The notes under the pieces: model-generated | What the model saw: the letters and a program-made list of their open reading frames with translations, nothing else | Told to the model about the DNA's origin: nothing | The model's database searches: none | Program-made: the position numbers and the translations under genes | Assembly: GCA_025331445.1 (NCBI GenBank) | Contig: JAIWNE010000011.1 | Coordinates: 1 to 64,000 of the forward strand | Reading direction: 5' to 3' | DNA from: Blakeslea trispora | Taxonomy: Eukaryota > Mucoromycota > Mucoromycetes > Mucorales > Choanephoraceae | DNA: 64,000 nucleotides | In this document: in pieces, positions 46,132 through 57,370 of the stretch | How positions within the stretch are numbered: position 1 is the first letter of the stretch | How the letters are laid out: every line of letters starts with the position of its first letter

Positions 46132-46670
46132 TATTGTAAGAGAAAAAATATATAAAGCGAAGGGAAAGAACAATGAACAAAATATAAAAAAAGTAGTCCA
46201 TAATATCAGGTCAAGTTACACATAGCCAATAAGATGCATTAATTTCGAAACACATTTAAAGCATCACATTTGAAAAATATAAAAACAAGAAAATTCAGAG
46301 AAATGAGTACATAAAAACTGTTGTTTTGGACTTAGTCTCACTTGCTTGAGCTTTATTTAATTCTTCAAAGGATTATGTCAGCACTCTAGCGATGTGATTG
46401 ATATAATGTCCAAGCTCAAATCCGCTGAAAGCATTTCAAAGTGAAGCAAAAGACTCTCTCTCTCTCTCATCCATTTGCAGTGCAAATTATTAGGTGGCAG
46501 TAATGCTCCAAAGCCTCTTTCAAATACATTATAATGGTTTCGTTAAGTTCGCGATTGAATAATCTAGACAAAAAGCAATAGAGAAATATACCTTTTCAAG
46601 AAGTGTCTAGCAACAAAAACAAATCTTTTGTGCAAATGACATACATTTATTAGTCATTCTATCTATGAAT
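46132..46670. other. Intergenic region upstream of alpha-tubulin
   Basis: No gene seen. AT-rich promoter side of tubulin and 3' flank of the ZCCHC10-like gene; a short CT tract near 46,452-46,467. Confidence 0.55.
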
Positions 46671-47337
46671 TTAGGATCGACGACGTTGTTTCCTGCTCGA
46701 ATATTTTCCCCTGTTTCTGCTTCTGCTATTGTTACTACGACTACTGCTGCTACTGCTACTGCTACTGCTACTGCTACTGCTACTGCTACTGCTACTGCTA
46801 CTGCTACTGCTACTGCTACTATCAGATTCACTATCACTACTGCTGCTGAAGCTACTGCTACCACTGCTACTGCTATAGCTGCTGCTACTGCTTGATACAC
46901 TACTATCACTATCACTTCCAGAATCGCTGCTTGAAGATGATGAAGATCTAGTTTATAAAGAGAGAAAGAGGAGGCTCAAGTAAGCAACTTTTCGAGCAAT
47001 ATATAGAGATTGCTTATAGCTACCTTGATCGTCTTTTTCTTTTGCGCTCCTTCGCTTTCAAGATCTTGTCTGCTAAACCACGCTTATCTTGTAGTTCTTC
47101 AGGTAAATCTGGTTGAAGCAACTTGACAGGCTTCTTTAGTTGTTGCGTACGTGTTGGTCTGACTTTATAGCTTCTTTCTTTTTTGCATTCGTAAGTCTGA
47201 AAACAAAGATCAGTTTGTGTGCTGTTTATCGTTAGGCTGTTTATTACCCAATGACCATGCTCTAAACATCTTTGACACTGAGTAGAAGTGGAGGCTTTCG
47301 GACCTTTCGAGTGATAGCGTGGGCCTGTTCTATACAT
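46671..47337 (-). CDS. ZCCHC10-like zinc-knuckle protein with Ser-rich tail, 179 aa
   Basis: Exons 47337-47248, 47196-47024 and 46947-46671 join in frame. The N-terminus has a CCHC-type knuckle split by intron 1: CQRCLEHGHW|TYECKK (Cys-x2-Cys-x4-His-x4-Cys), followed by SYKVRPTRTQQLKKP. That order is the signature of the ZCCHC10 family. A basic segment (AKERKRKRRSR) follows. The last exon is almost pure Ser with Asp/Glu interruptions (SDSGSDSDSS), encoded by an AGCAGT/AGT repeat, and ends SSRKQRRRS. Function of the family is poorly known; nuclear, RNA-linked roles are suspected. The Ala/Val-rich frames predicted over the repeat on both strands are artefacts. Confidence 0.85.
46741..46820. repeat. 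(CTACTG)n repeat encoding poly-Ser
   Basis: About twelve CTACTG hexamer units (AGCAGT on the coding strand) inside the last exon of the ZCCHC10-like gene, a probable length-polymorphic coding repeat. Confidence 0.9.
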
Positions 47338-47989
47338 GAATAAAGAGAAGAAAAATATCAACCTGAAAAGATACCAAAAAAATTAAAGTTCCAGAGTGTG
47401 AAGAGAAGAGGGGGGTGCATATCAATTAGCATTTGTCTTGATTCATTATTTTATCAAAGATGGCTAAGGTAGGAAGAATAGGAGGGACTATTATTACAAA
47501 GGGCAGTACAAGAGCTATGAATTGCCTTGTTTGAAGGAGATAGATGAGCTGAATCTACATAAGAAAAGAAAGACTTTGTCTTTAGGTATTATCAGCCTTG
47601 GACCAAAAGTGTGTGTCCGAGAAGTCAAAAACTGAAATTAACATCTAAAGAAGCTTTGTCTATGACCGAGGCAGGTACAGATGTTAATTGTAACCGTCCT
47701 TTATAATGGTTACTCAAATATATCAGCCTCTACTACTACAACGATTTACAAGTCCCAGCTTCCCTGTCTACATATATGTGTTGAATGTTTGGAGATACTA
47801 TCTACTTTATATTTTATTTCACTTCAGACAGCAAAAACATTTGTTCATTTATTAAAACACATTGAGCAAATACTAAATGGGGCTCTGTATACGTCTAACA
47901 AAAAGAGTCTTCTTCTCACTATACTCATATGATATCCTAAAACAAGCTATGGTTATATGTAATTTGAAGTCAGAAGAAGGGTAAAGTAT
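47338..47989. other. Intergenic region between ZCCHC10-like and MTRR-like genes
   Basis: No convincing gene. Short ORFs (for example around 47,681-47,932) lack motifs. Confidence 0.5.
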
Positions 47990-50240
47990 TTATGCCCACT
48001 TGTAAAAGATAGAAAAAGTCAGTATATTAGAAATTTCATATAGAACGATACAAAGACCTACCAAATCACGAAGATACTTTTTACTAGCAATCCAGCTTAT
48101 CAACAACTTATTTGCCTCAACAGCATCTATTCCTTGACGTTCTACCAAAATATCAACCAAAGCATCCTGAACACCCTTAGCCATACCCTTAGCATCGCCA
48201 CAGATATAGATAGCAGCATCTTTGTTGATGACCAGATCAAAAAGTACATCAGCGTCTTTACGAATCAAATCCTGAACATAAGCTCGGGGGGACCCATCAA
48301 CAGGACGACTCTCAGCTAAGGCCAGATGAGTAATAGTTCCATCCTCTTTGAATTTGTTTAGATCATTCTCGAACAAAAAGTCTTTATGCTTATCACGGAA
48401 ACCATAGTAAACATAGATAGGGCCAAATGTATTTCGAATCTGTTGTGTGGGTTGATGACCTATGCCTCCCATGGATAAACGAATCTGTCTCTGAGCTTGT
48501 CGATGCTCAAGGAAACCTATAAAAGGTGCAATGCCAGTACCAGGACCAATCAAAATGAGCGGACGCTCTGTCTCTTGAGGCAAGACAAAAGAGTTTGCAT
48601 TTTGACGAACAAACACAGGCACTCTGATACCTTTAACAACAGCAATTTCGGTCTTCATAGGAGTTGTGCGACTAGGAACCAACTCAGTCAGCTTGTCCAG
48701 CCAGGGAGTGGCCACACCCTTACGCTGTACTTGTTGCAATGTAACATACTCGACTACATTAAAAGCGAATCGAATCTTGCCTTGACGCTTTAAAGGAGAG
48801 CTCGAAATGGAATAGTAACGAGGCGTATGAGCAGGTAGCAGATCTAAAAGGCGCTCAATAGGTGGCTGACAACTAGGAAAGCTTTCTAAAATATCAAGCA
48901 AGTTGGGAGATTCATCGCGAACGACATTAAAGGCAGCAGCACCTTGCTTGCTACAAATATACATTAATGAAAGTTTTTCCTTTGGATCGGATGTATAATC
49001 GGCTAGCATTCTGAACAAGGCCTTACGAGGCTGACTAGTGAGGTCAACACCGTAAGCAAATAATTGATAAAGAGTAACCTCCTTTGCATCCTTTAAATGG
49101 CTGGGCAAGTTATCGCCTTCTATTTGGTACAATTGTTGGTAGTCATCGGGCTTAATCTTTAAACGATCCATGACAGCTTCAACAAGCCCTTCGTCATTAG
49201 GAGCCAGCACACCAAATGCATCACCTGGCTCATAATGCATATTATCTCCCACATCCAGTTCGATCTCGAGTGTACGTTTGACAGCATCAGGAGCTGTCAA
49301 ACAGGCAACCATTGTGATAGGAGCGTAAGTGATAGGAGTGGGGGTCGGAACAAAATTAGGAACTTTGTCGGAAAGCTCTTCATTCAATGTTCTGCCTTCC
49401 AATAGAGACAGCTTGACCACAGGAACTGAAACACGAGGCAATCCAGTCAACTTGGTACCTGCTTCCAAATCTTCTAAACTTATGTTTAAAGGAGATCCCT
49501 TCACCAATCCTTTTGAGGTACTACTTTCCATGTCTTTGACTGCTGTTGGCTGGGTATCAATAATTGAGTTTTCAAGTTGAGTGTACTTCTGAACAGGCTC
49601 AGGCAGGTTTTCACAACGATCAGCCATAGAGTAAGGTATAGTTGAACGATCCACTTTGAGTTCAGTCATCTTTCCCTCTAACTCTTTCTCGTCAGCTGCT
49701 GACAAGGTAGCGTCTCGCTTTAGGACAGTCGGTAAGACTTTCCATAAACTCTCGATCCAAGGATCGACTGTGTTTTCTAACCCTTCTGCATCATCAGCCA
49801 AAGCCTTTTCGTAGAATACGGTTGCACCCAATTCTTTGAACTTCTTTTCCAACTTTTTGCCAGTGTTATTGAAGTTAGAGTAGTTACTATCGCCCAGGCC
49901 CAGAATAGTAAAACGGGTATTTGTAAAGTAAGCCTTGTCTTTGTTACGACGCAGAAAACGCCAAAACTTGAGTGAATTATCAGGTGCATCACCATCACCT
50001 GTGTTGGAAGAAACCAAGATGATTAATTTGGCATCTTGAAAGGGTACCTAAAGCGAATGGTTTGTATTGATATGATGCGATTATTTTATCTATACATACT
50101 GTGGTATAGTCATCCATTACTAAGCATTGGCCTCGATAACCTTTTTTAAGTGCCTCCGTATGAATATTTTTGGCTATCCATTCTGCATTGCCGGTTTGCG
50201 AGGCCCAAAGAATAAGGTATTCGGAGGAAAGTTCTGTCAT
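47990..50240 (-). CDS. MTRR: Methionine synthase reductase-like diflavin oxidoreductase, 711 aa
   Basis: Exons 50240-50100, 50047-48062 and 47998-47990 (9 nt: Trp-Ala-stop) give 711 residues. Domains in order: flavodoxin/FMN (ILWASQTGNAEWIAKNIHTE, VSSNTGDGDAPDN, LGLGDSNYSNFNN; residues about 8-155); a linker; the FA-D-binding reductase domain (YEPGDAFGVLAPND, HTPRYYSISSSPLK); and the NADPH domain (LIGPGTGIAPFIGFLEHRQ, AIYICGDAKGM, ending RDLWA). The ADDAEGLENTVDPWI block after the FMN domain is the motif that separates MTRR from cytochrome P450 reductase, and no N-terminal membrane anchor is present. MTRR reactivates cobalamin-dependent methionine synthase with NADPH and SAM. The tiny last exon was accepted because it restores the family's aromatic C-terminus. 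A related diflavin reductase remains possible. Confidence 0.85.
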
Positions 50241-50674
50241 TATATTCAATAAAATAGACAATGAGAAAAAAAGGGGGGGGGGGAGATCAAAAGAAAGAGC
50301 CAAAAAAAAAAAAAGTTAAAATAAGCTAGAGGTTTCATCGGAGATGATTTAGAATCAACTGAAAATGTCAAAATGCAGATTAGTGTCTTGTTTGCTACTA
50401 GCCCTGTGTTGTACAGACTATAGCTGAACTTTGACATTGTTCTCTCGCTCATCTTGTGCTATTTTAAGAATGTTGACTCTTTCTTCTGCTTTTTCTTTTC
50501 TTTATAAGAGAAAACAAATCATTAAAGACTGCTGCCTCGATTATATATACAGAACTCAAGATCAGAAAGGTCTTTATTTCATATCATTTTGTATGTATAA
50601 TGTGTTTTATTTACTGTATGCAAGAGAGTATATACAACAGTATGTTTGCTTATTGTTTATATTTCAGATAGAGG
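50241..50674. other. Short intergenic region with a poly-G run
   Basis: Promoter side of the MTRR-like gene; contains G10 around 50,273-50,282 and an A13 run. No gene. Confidence 0.6.
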
Positions 50675-52638
50675 TCAGATGTAGTCATGGTATCGATACC
50701 TCAGGGAGTGTTGTCGAGAATGAGGCGGCGGAGGCATATATTGTCTATTGGTATCATTGCTGTATCCTACAGGTATTATCTGAGGCTGATGATGGTAGTA
50801 ATAACCAGCGTCGTGCATATAATGAAAAGGATAAGTAACAGAATGGTGGTAGTTTGACGAATCGCGAGATAAGACTGAATAATCACGATAAAAGTAGAAA
50901 GGGTCATTATCATTCACTACACCATCCATTTCGTCATCATCATAGCCTGAATAGAATGGATGCATATAGCCAGATCTTGAGGATGGCCGTCTTCTTCTGT
51001 TGCTATTGTGCTGTGATGGAGTGGACGATCCTTGACGGAGCTCTCTGTCAATGGAGCGGCTTTTTCTTGGCTTTGGTGGAGAGAGAGGATAATCAAGACT
51101 ATGATTTGTCAGATTGTTGAGATCTTTGTGATAACGCATCTGACTATGCTGATTTGGATGAGTCTCTTCTTCATAATGAAATTTGGCTAGTTCAATTGAC
51201 CTTGCACGTGGTCTCGCCTTTCTTAGTGAGGCCGTAGAAGGCCTATTGCTGGGTGTGGGTACAAGCGTTGCTGAGGGGCTAGCTATTGTGTTGTTATCTG
51301 AGCGACTCTTGTTGCTTACTGTGCTATTGCGACGTGATGAATTAAGCAGCCATTCATTTTGATTTGCTGATGACTGGTCTTCTTCGTAGTGTGAACGAGT
51401 ATAATGGCCAGACGATCGCGAAGCACTTCGAGGAGCTCTAGAAAATTCTTCTGAATGACTTTTGTTTAGTGTACGAGGCTGTTGTTTTTCCTTCAAATTC
51501 GTATCACACATTTGCTGTTTCAATTGTTTGAACTGTTGCTGTTTTAATTGCTTCTGATACTGTTGCTTTAAGAAGAAATTTGTCAGCTGCTCCTCTGTCA
51601 GTATCAGCTTTTCCAACATTTGACTATGTTGTTGCAAATGATGCTGCTCCTTTTTTGCCCACTCTTCACGCTCAATCATGCGTTGCTGCTCTATACGCTC
51701 AACTTGGCTTTTTAACTCTTGAAAGAGGCGATTATACTCTTCTCGCTCATGTAAATTTGTTTGTTTCTGATTAAGATCCTTCATCTGCTGTGCTTGTTGT
51801 GCTTGTTGTGCTTGTTGTGCTTGTTGTGCTTGTTGTGCTTGTTGTTGGTAATTCTTTTGATGCTGTGTTGATACCTGTTGTAGCTGGGGAGTTACAGTAG
51901 CGGAAGAAATTAAAGAAAACCCTGATAATGGAGCCGATATACTACTTTGGTTGCTATACAATAGCTTCTGATCATACGTCTGCTTTTCCTGGGAATTCAA
52001 CTCCTCTGTGCTCTCATCATCATGTAGGGCTCCTAATTTTTGTGGCGGAGGTGGCGACACCAAACGCATTCGCGAAATTTGCTTTCTCAGAACAGGCATC
52101 TCAGATAATTCATCTTCTGTATGATCTTCACTTTCATTTATATTTAGGTAATCGGAAAGCGATTCTAGAGCTGATTCGTATTCTCTGGAAGATGAATTGT
52201 CACTCACAATTGATTGTTGAGGCACGGTATTCTTTTTGACTGACTGTAACTGTTGCACATCGCCTAATCTTACTTTAGTATGAATCTTTTTTTTTTAGAA
52301 AAACATGGTTTTTTTTTCTTTTTCTTTTTACCTTCCCTAGCTGTGGGCAATAAAATGGGTGATATTTCATTTTTGTTTATCTCTTCACCCTCAACTTGAG
52401 TTTTATCATAGTCAAAGTGTCCTAAAATGGCACGTGTTGGTGTATAAGGCCTCCTAGGCTTTGGCATAAGTACAGGTAATTCGTTCGAAGCTGTAGCAGT
52501 AGCAGAAGGCATAATAATAGACGAAGCAGCGGAAGAGAGTAAAGGTTGGCTTTTTATTTGTGAAACAGACGCTTGCTCTACCGAATTTGAGCTAGACAGG
52601 TTTTTGTCTGACTTTTTTTTCTTGAACAACTTCTTCAT
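50675..52638 (-). CDS. Gln-rich coiled-coil protein of unknown function, 631 aa
   Basis: Two exons (52638-52332, 52263-50675) give 631 residues. The N-terminus is strongly basic (MKKLFKKKKSDKN), possibly membrane-associating or nuclear, then Ser-rich, with a Pro-rich motif (RLVSPPPPQKLGALHDDEST). Residues about 245-370 form a long Gln/Glu/Lys coiled coil, including six QQA repeats (51788-51846) and EWAKKEQHHLQQHSQMLEKL. The remainder is Ser/Arg-rich with many possible phosphosites (RSASRSSGH, RKSRSIDREL) and a Tyr/His/Pro-rich tail. No enzyme domain was recognised. It may be a fungal scaffold or polarity-type protein, but that is only a guess. The intron is 68 bp and preserves frame. Confidence 0.75.
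51788..51846 (-). repeat. Nine-bp tandem repeat encoding (Gln-Gln-Ala)n
   Basis: Six tandem TGTGCTTGT-type units within the coiled-coil region of the adjacent gene; likely length-variable. Confidence 0.85.
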
Positions 52639-53155
52639 ATTAATCAAGAAAGAAAAAAGCACAAAGGGCAGCAAAGTACCAGTATTTTTTTTTTCTTATT
52701 GTTTATTTTACAAGAAGCTAAATATAGCAATTAAAACTACTTTTTTTAGCACTGGACCAAAACAATCAATTAGCTAGATTGGGAAAGAGCTTTGGTGACC
52801 GAAAAAAAAGGGTTTGCCAAAGGTTCGACTCTATGTCAAAAAGGTGTATATCTTGCCAATCATGCATTTCAAGCAATATGCACAATAGATAGGATGTCTT
52901 TTTTGTAAATCAATACTCTCTTAAAAGGACAGTTGTAGTCATACTCTTGCTTACTTTAGCTTTCTGCTTGCCACCACCATCAATTTGCTTATTACCGCCT
53001 CTATACTTGATATTTCCACTTGTTTTTAACCTGTTGATTGAATGCTGTAAAGTTATCAGGTGAAAGACTACTGGTTTCTAACTCAGTCTCAGACTGCAAT
53101 TTTCATCGAATTGATTTTTTTTTGCATTAAGAATTCCTTTAACGTTTTGTCGTCT
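52639..53155. other. Intergenic region before the second PD-(D/E)XK-like locus
   Basis: No gene recognised; T-runs and AT-rich DNA only. Confidence 0.5.
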
Positions 53156-53628
53156 ATGATTGACTTTAGCAGCAAAATAGCTCTGCCAGACAGAAAAGAA
53201 CTTGAGTTTTTTGCGAAAAACTGCCTATCCGATTGGGACTTTGACTCTTACAAAAAACATCGCCTTAGCAATCATTCGCATAAGGCTCCTGCGAAGTCGA
53301 TACTCAATCAATATAAAAAGCGCCTTAGTGAGATTAGCGATGCGGTTAGCAACAAGGAGTTGCAGGACTACATTGAATACCTGATTGAATCTATAGATAC
53401 AAAGGTAGACTTTATAATAAAAGAAACTACCTGTAGCTAAACTTGTAGGAAAAAAAAAAGAGAGCTCAAGAACAGCCTGGAATAGTCATCAAGGATTGTA
53501 GTAACTTTAACTTTGCTTCTACCAATCACGGCATCCAATTAACAGCTGTTGAACCCATTAACAAAAAGCAGAAGATCTCGGAAGAGACTCAAACAAGTTT
53601 GTTTGAACCTAGTCATTCACCCGTCAGG
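53156..53628 (+). CDS. Probable upstream exons of locus B, frame unresolved
   Basis: The ATG at 53156 opens MIDFSSKIALPDRKELEFFA, continuing through LSDWDFDSYKKHRLSNHSHK and SNKELQDYIEYLIESIDTK to a stop at 53440. In a +1-shifted frame from about 53,415, protein-like sequence continues as PVAKLVGKKKRAQEQPGIVI, then INKKQKISEETQTSLFEPSH, ending at an AG|GTAAAT donor near 53,628. An exon-like segment at about 53,872-53,952 (VLYDILKRPMITPLQIHNEI) precedes a GTAGGT...GATAG intron that joins in phase to the gene at 54,007. So these may be N-terminal exons of that gene with one frameshift or an unrecognised intron. Confidence 0.4.
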
Positions 53629-54006
53629 TAAATTCGAGCATTACTGGAATAAACAAAATTAACCAAACCGAGTAGAAGTCCTGTTGATGACCTTTTTGCA
53701 AGTATAACATAATTTGATTTTTATAGCAAAGAAAAAATCTAACTTTTTTTTTTAAAAAAAAATAGAACCCGACAGAAGAGAGAGGCAATGACAAAGGTAT
53801 ATTCGATTTCAAACTAATGATATCTCTTTTTTGTTTAACACATAGCTTTTCTTTTTTGAATCATTAGTTATCGTTTTGTACGATATTTTGAAGCGACCTA
53901 TGATTACTCCGTTACAGATACACAATGAGATTTACCGTTTGGGTGTCAAAAAAGTAGGTCATTGGCCCCCATGCTACGTGGGTTCTAATTTACATACTTG
54001 CGATAG

Positions 54007-55416
54007 ATGCAAGGCTCTTTAAATCAAAACGAAATCGAATTACTTGAGGACATAATACGTACAATGATGCCTTCCTCAATGGCAGAGAATCTCGACTTAA
54101 TGTCAGCCAAATTAATCCTTGATCTTGACTTAAACAATGCAGGCCAAGTCAATGCCTTGAAGTAATCAATTTGCACTAAAGCTTTTCTACATGCTTGATC
54201 AGTGTTTACTAATCTATCTTTAGACTTTCGTTATCGAGAACAGTAAGCCTTGTTAATACGCTTATACTAAATATCTTTCAGCACTATATCAAGTCAACTC
54301 GATTTTGGGATGCAGTCAAAAACTCTAAAATAAACCATATGGAAAAAGACTTTAACAGAATGGACGAGCTTCTTCAAACTATTATTAACGCAAGTAATCC
54401 TCTGTTTTTTATTGTGAAAGCTTGACTCTTACTTTTTTAAGAAAAACAGGAAGGAAAGGACAATGAAGGAATGATTTCCTTCAAGTCTCTTAGGCTATCT
54501 GTTGTATTGAAGAAGGCAGAAGCTCTGCGAAGTGACAACGGGGAGATGTTGCAAGCCTTAGACATAATTGAACTTGTCATTCAAAATGCAACAAGAAAAA
54601 AAAGTGACAGCGATTCTGAAATAAGCTCATACAGAAAAGCAGCAGCCATTTTGGATATTCTTTTACAAGATTCGTTTATAAGTTTAGTAGAGTAAGCAAA
54701 AAGAAAAGAAACATATGTGCTTTTCATGTACAAATGGTCATAAACTAATTTGCTTGAATACACACAGCGGAGAGACCACATGCAAAACAAGCAAGAATAT
54801 TGCAAAACATCACGAAGACATATTTGGCAGTAATATACCATTAAGCCGTGGCTTTGGTCGCAGAATAGACCTTCTTCTCTCAGCAAACAATGTAGAGATG
54901 TCTACAAATGAATGGAAAAGAAAAAGTGCAACAAAAGAACAATGTTTGACACAGCAAATCAAAAACATCAGAATGAACAAAGCAATACTTAGTAAACTTC
55001 ATGAATTACCTCTGGAAATCAATGAACCTCATCTGTACACACTTGGCATGGACTGGATTGGTATGCCTGCGTTTCACTTTCTTTCTTTATTGTTATTATT
55101 GATATTTTTTTGTGTAGGCCAACGTGGATACATGGTGTCCATTCAAAAAACTGACAATATATATATTGCTAGACACAAATGCAATTTGATGATACCCGAA
55201 TGCCTTGAACAACTACCATTATTTATTAATACAATGAAAGAGCTATACAACTGGAAAGACCATCATATAAAGCTAAAGGAAATCATTATTAAAGCTTACT
55301 ATGAAAAAGAAAATACCAATTTTTTTTCAGGAATTGCAGATGGCGAAAATGAAATTGTACAAAAGCCTATTTCACCCAACATATACCTGACACCAATCAA
55401 GTCGAAACACAAGTAA
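54007..55416 (+). CDS. PD-(D/E)XK nuclease-like protein, lineage-restricted family, locus B, at least 375 aa
   Basis: Six exons (54007-54161, 54224-54242, 54282-54393, 54442-54691, 54768-55060, 55118-55416) join without a stop, including a 19-nt microexon. The core reads GFGRRIDLLLSANNVEMSTN then EWKRKS, giving Asp...Glu-x-Lys, followed by QQIKNIRMNKAIL (Gln..Lys..Arg). Then come LGMDWIGQRGYMVSIQK, IYIARHKC and LYNWKDHHIK. This Asp/ExK/QxxK pattern is that of PD-(D/E)XK-fold nucleases. The same ordered blocks occur at 21,763-22,607, where the Asp is Asn. Family function is unknown to me; nuclease fold is an inference from motif pattern. ATG at 54007 is usable, but earlier exons are likely. 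Intact splicing suggests a live gene. Confidence 0.6.
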
Positions 55417-55792
55417 CATCTTGCAATTTGTATGAATTTAAACGCAGCGTATTTGCAGCATGAGAAATGAAATAAAGGGATATCAACATTGACATTTATT
55501 TTGTGGTCCTGCTCTATTGAAAGCCCTAGGCTTTGCATGCTACGTGTAGTTGAAACAGGGAAAGGACTCTGATCACACCGAGTACATAAGAGTAAAGGTC
55601 CAAGAACGCGACTATAACAATCTTATCCTTGCAAGAGAGAGAGAGACTAGAACAAAGCGATGACCACAATTGTTTCTCATTGACGCAACCTAACTAAGAA
55701 AAGATGCGTTAGGAGCTAACAAAAATATAAGACTCACCAAAAAGAAACAGCAACAACAGGCTGCTTGAGCAAATGATCAAATTAGATGACAA

Positions 55793-55954
55793 TATTAGTT
55801 TACTAGCTACCTCTCTCTGATGAGAAAGGCCTGTCGAGCCTGAGAAGACTCCGAGCTACGTAAACCAAGCAGACAAGGAACTTCCTATCTTTCAAAGTCT
55901 CTCGATAGGGTTTCCGGGTTGTCGAGAAGCTACCGCTGCTCCTAGTCATGGGTC
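55793..55954. repeat. Tandem repeat unit 1 (162 bp), potentially structured
   Basis: Almost identical to the unit at 55,988-56,153, separated by 33 bp of unrelated spacer (period 195 bp). It can form GTTTACTAGCT (55798-55808) paired with AGCTACGTAAAC (55854-55865), an enclosed hairpin at 55810-55829 (8 bp with one mismatch), and CCTATC...GATAGG (55884-55909). No ORF. Function unknown. Confidence 0.8.
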
Positions 55955-55987
55955 ATCTGTTGATCACTTGCAACTAACGGCTGACAG

Positions 55988-56153
55988 TATTAGTTTACTA
56001 GCTACCTCTCTCTCTCTGATGAGAGAGGCCTGTCGAGCCTGAGAAGACTCCGAGCTACGTAAACCAAGCAGACAAGGAACTTCCTATCTTTCAAAGTCTC
56101 TCGATAGGGTTTCCGGGTTGTCGAGAAGCTACCGCTGCTCCTAGTCATGGGTC
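55988..56153. repeat. Tandem repeat unit 2 (166 bp), potentially structured
   Basis: Second copy; differs from unit 1 by a CT-repeat expansion and an A-to-G change. Together these turn the enclosed hairpin into a perfect 8-bp stem (CCTCTCTC...GAGAGAGG). The outer GTTTAC/GTAAAC stem and the CCTATC/GATAGG stem are unchanged. Confidence 0.8.
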
Positions 56154-56880
56154 CTCCATTAGCAAATGAAATAAAGAAAAGAAAAAAAGCAAAAAAATTT
56201 CTCAGTTTTCAAGACGCGCTTAGCCTCTGGTAGGGTCATTTGCTTCTTTAGCCTGGCAAACTGTTTTTACTGAAGCCGCAATCATTCTAGTGACAACAAA
56301 CATGACCCTTGATGTTTATTTGATACTAACGCTGTGATGAAGAAGAAAAGGAATGGCCTATGTAAATTATCAAAAGCCATACATTAATAAGATGAGTACA
56401 TTTTATTCGAAAATTATTGGAAATTGATTCTTCCACACAAATTTTGTTTTGGCTTAGGTGGTTCATCCAATGCATTCACTAGAGACATATGTCAAAAGTT
56501 TCACCCATACAATTGTTTTTCTACATATAGGAGGGTTCTATCAAATGTTGAAAGTACTTTGTAGTAGCAGTACAGTAGCAGAAAAGTAAGACATATTGCA
56601 TAACTTCATCCTAGCAACTGCATCTTCATTTTTTGAAAAGCATTTATGAGTAAAAAGATAATGATTAGGTGAGACATTTGGCGTATATCTCTACCCCCTT
56701 GTAACCAATATCAAAAAGCTCCAAATGTCTCACCTCCCAAATCGTGGCCTGCGACCACGGCAATAGATTAAGCATTTTCTAATCTCATCTGCTACCAACT
56801 ACTCTACAGTTCCAACTACTGAGAATGCAGTCATCAAACCAAGCATCTTGCGTCTAGGGCATGGATCTGACAGCATTTTT
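56154..56880. other. Non-coding stretch
   Basis: No gene supported. A short sequence GAGGTGAGACATTTGG-like is repeated in opposite orientation at about 56,668-56,682 and 56,718-56,733 (TGAGACATTTGG / CCAAATGTCTCA), forming an inverted repeat. Confidence 0.5.
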
Positions 56881-56889
56881 GTTGGTATG

Positions 56890-57110
56890 TCTGCACGAAA
56901 AAACCTCATATTGATTTCCTACAAATAGTAGCGCAACAGCATCTTACTTGTATTGGCGTTTTACCTCAACAAGTTAGAAACTTATATTTTGCTGAAATCA
57001 ACTTTAACAAATTCGAAAAACAGGAACTAGATACTTTCCTCGAGAAAGGTTTTTGTTTCAGTGATGAAAGTGTGGTTCTTCCTTTGGGGCGCTTGAAACT
57101 ACTATGGAAA
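56890..57110 (+). pseudogene. LINE ORF1-like relic, copy 1
   Basis: The plus strand reads (with frame changes) CIGVLPQQVRNLYFAEINFN, KFEKQELDTFLEKGFCFSDE and SVVLPLGRLKLLWKS. The same ordered blocks, more decayed, occur near 58,850-59,010. The pattern resembles the RRM-like region of the LINE ORF1 at 17.9 kb (SVDERDQALLKPFVVHDQPL), but that link is tentative. A following open frame (57,104-57,370) is Ile/Cys/Phe-rich and not recognised. Confidence 0.4.
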
Positions 57111-57370
57111 TCATTAGTATTCGTATTTCCAACTTACCTTTTCTTAATAGAGAAGAATTAGTCATATTTTGTACAATGATGATAGAAGAGGCCTCATTAA
57201 TCTTATACAAGATTGAATATCTTCTTTTTATCACAATGCTCTACTGTATTCTCAATGTGATATTTGTGACGATTGTATCTTGCTTGATATATAGTTGTTT
57301 CTTTAACGACATTGTAAACAATGTGCGTTTGAGGAAGAATAAAAAGAAATGCAGAAAGTATTTGTCTTAA

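Noticed and set aside
46607..46915. Ala/Val-rich and Thr/Ala-rich open frames on both strands
   Set aside because: They are other frames of the CTACTG repeat; the true frame encodes the poly-Ser tail of the ZCCHC10-like gene.
51788..51846. Short regularly spaced repeats resembling a CRISPR array
   Set aside because: It is a 9-bp tandem coding repeat without spacers; no CRISPR is expected in a fungal genome.
55811..55850. CTGATGAG in both tandem units looked like the start of a hammerhead ribozyme core
   Set aside because: The required GAAA strand with a stem III and a UH cleavage site in the right arrangement is absent, so hammerhead was not called.
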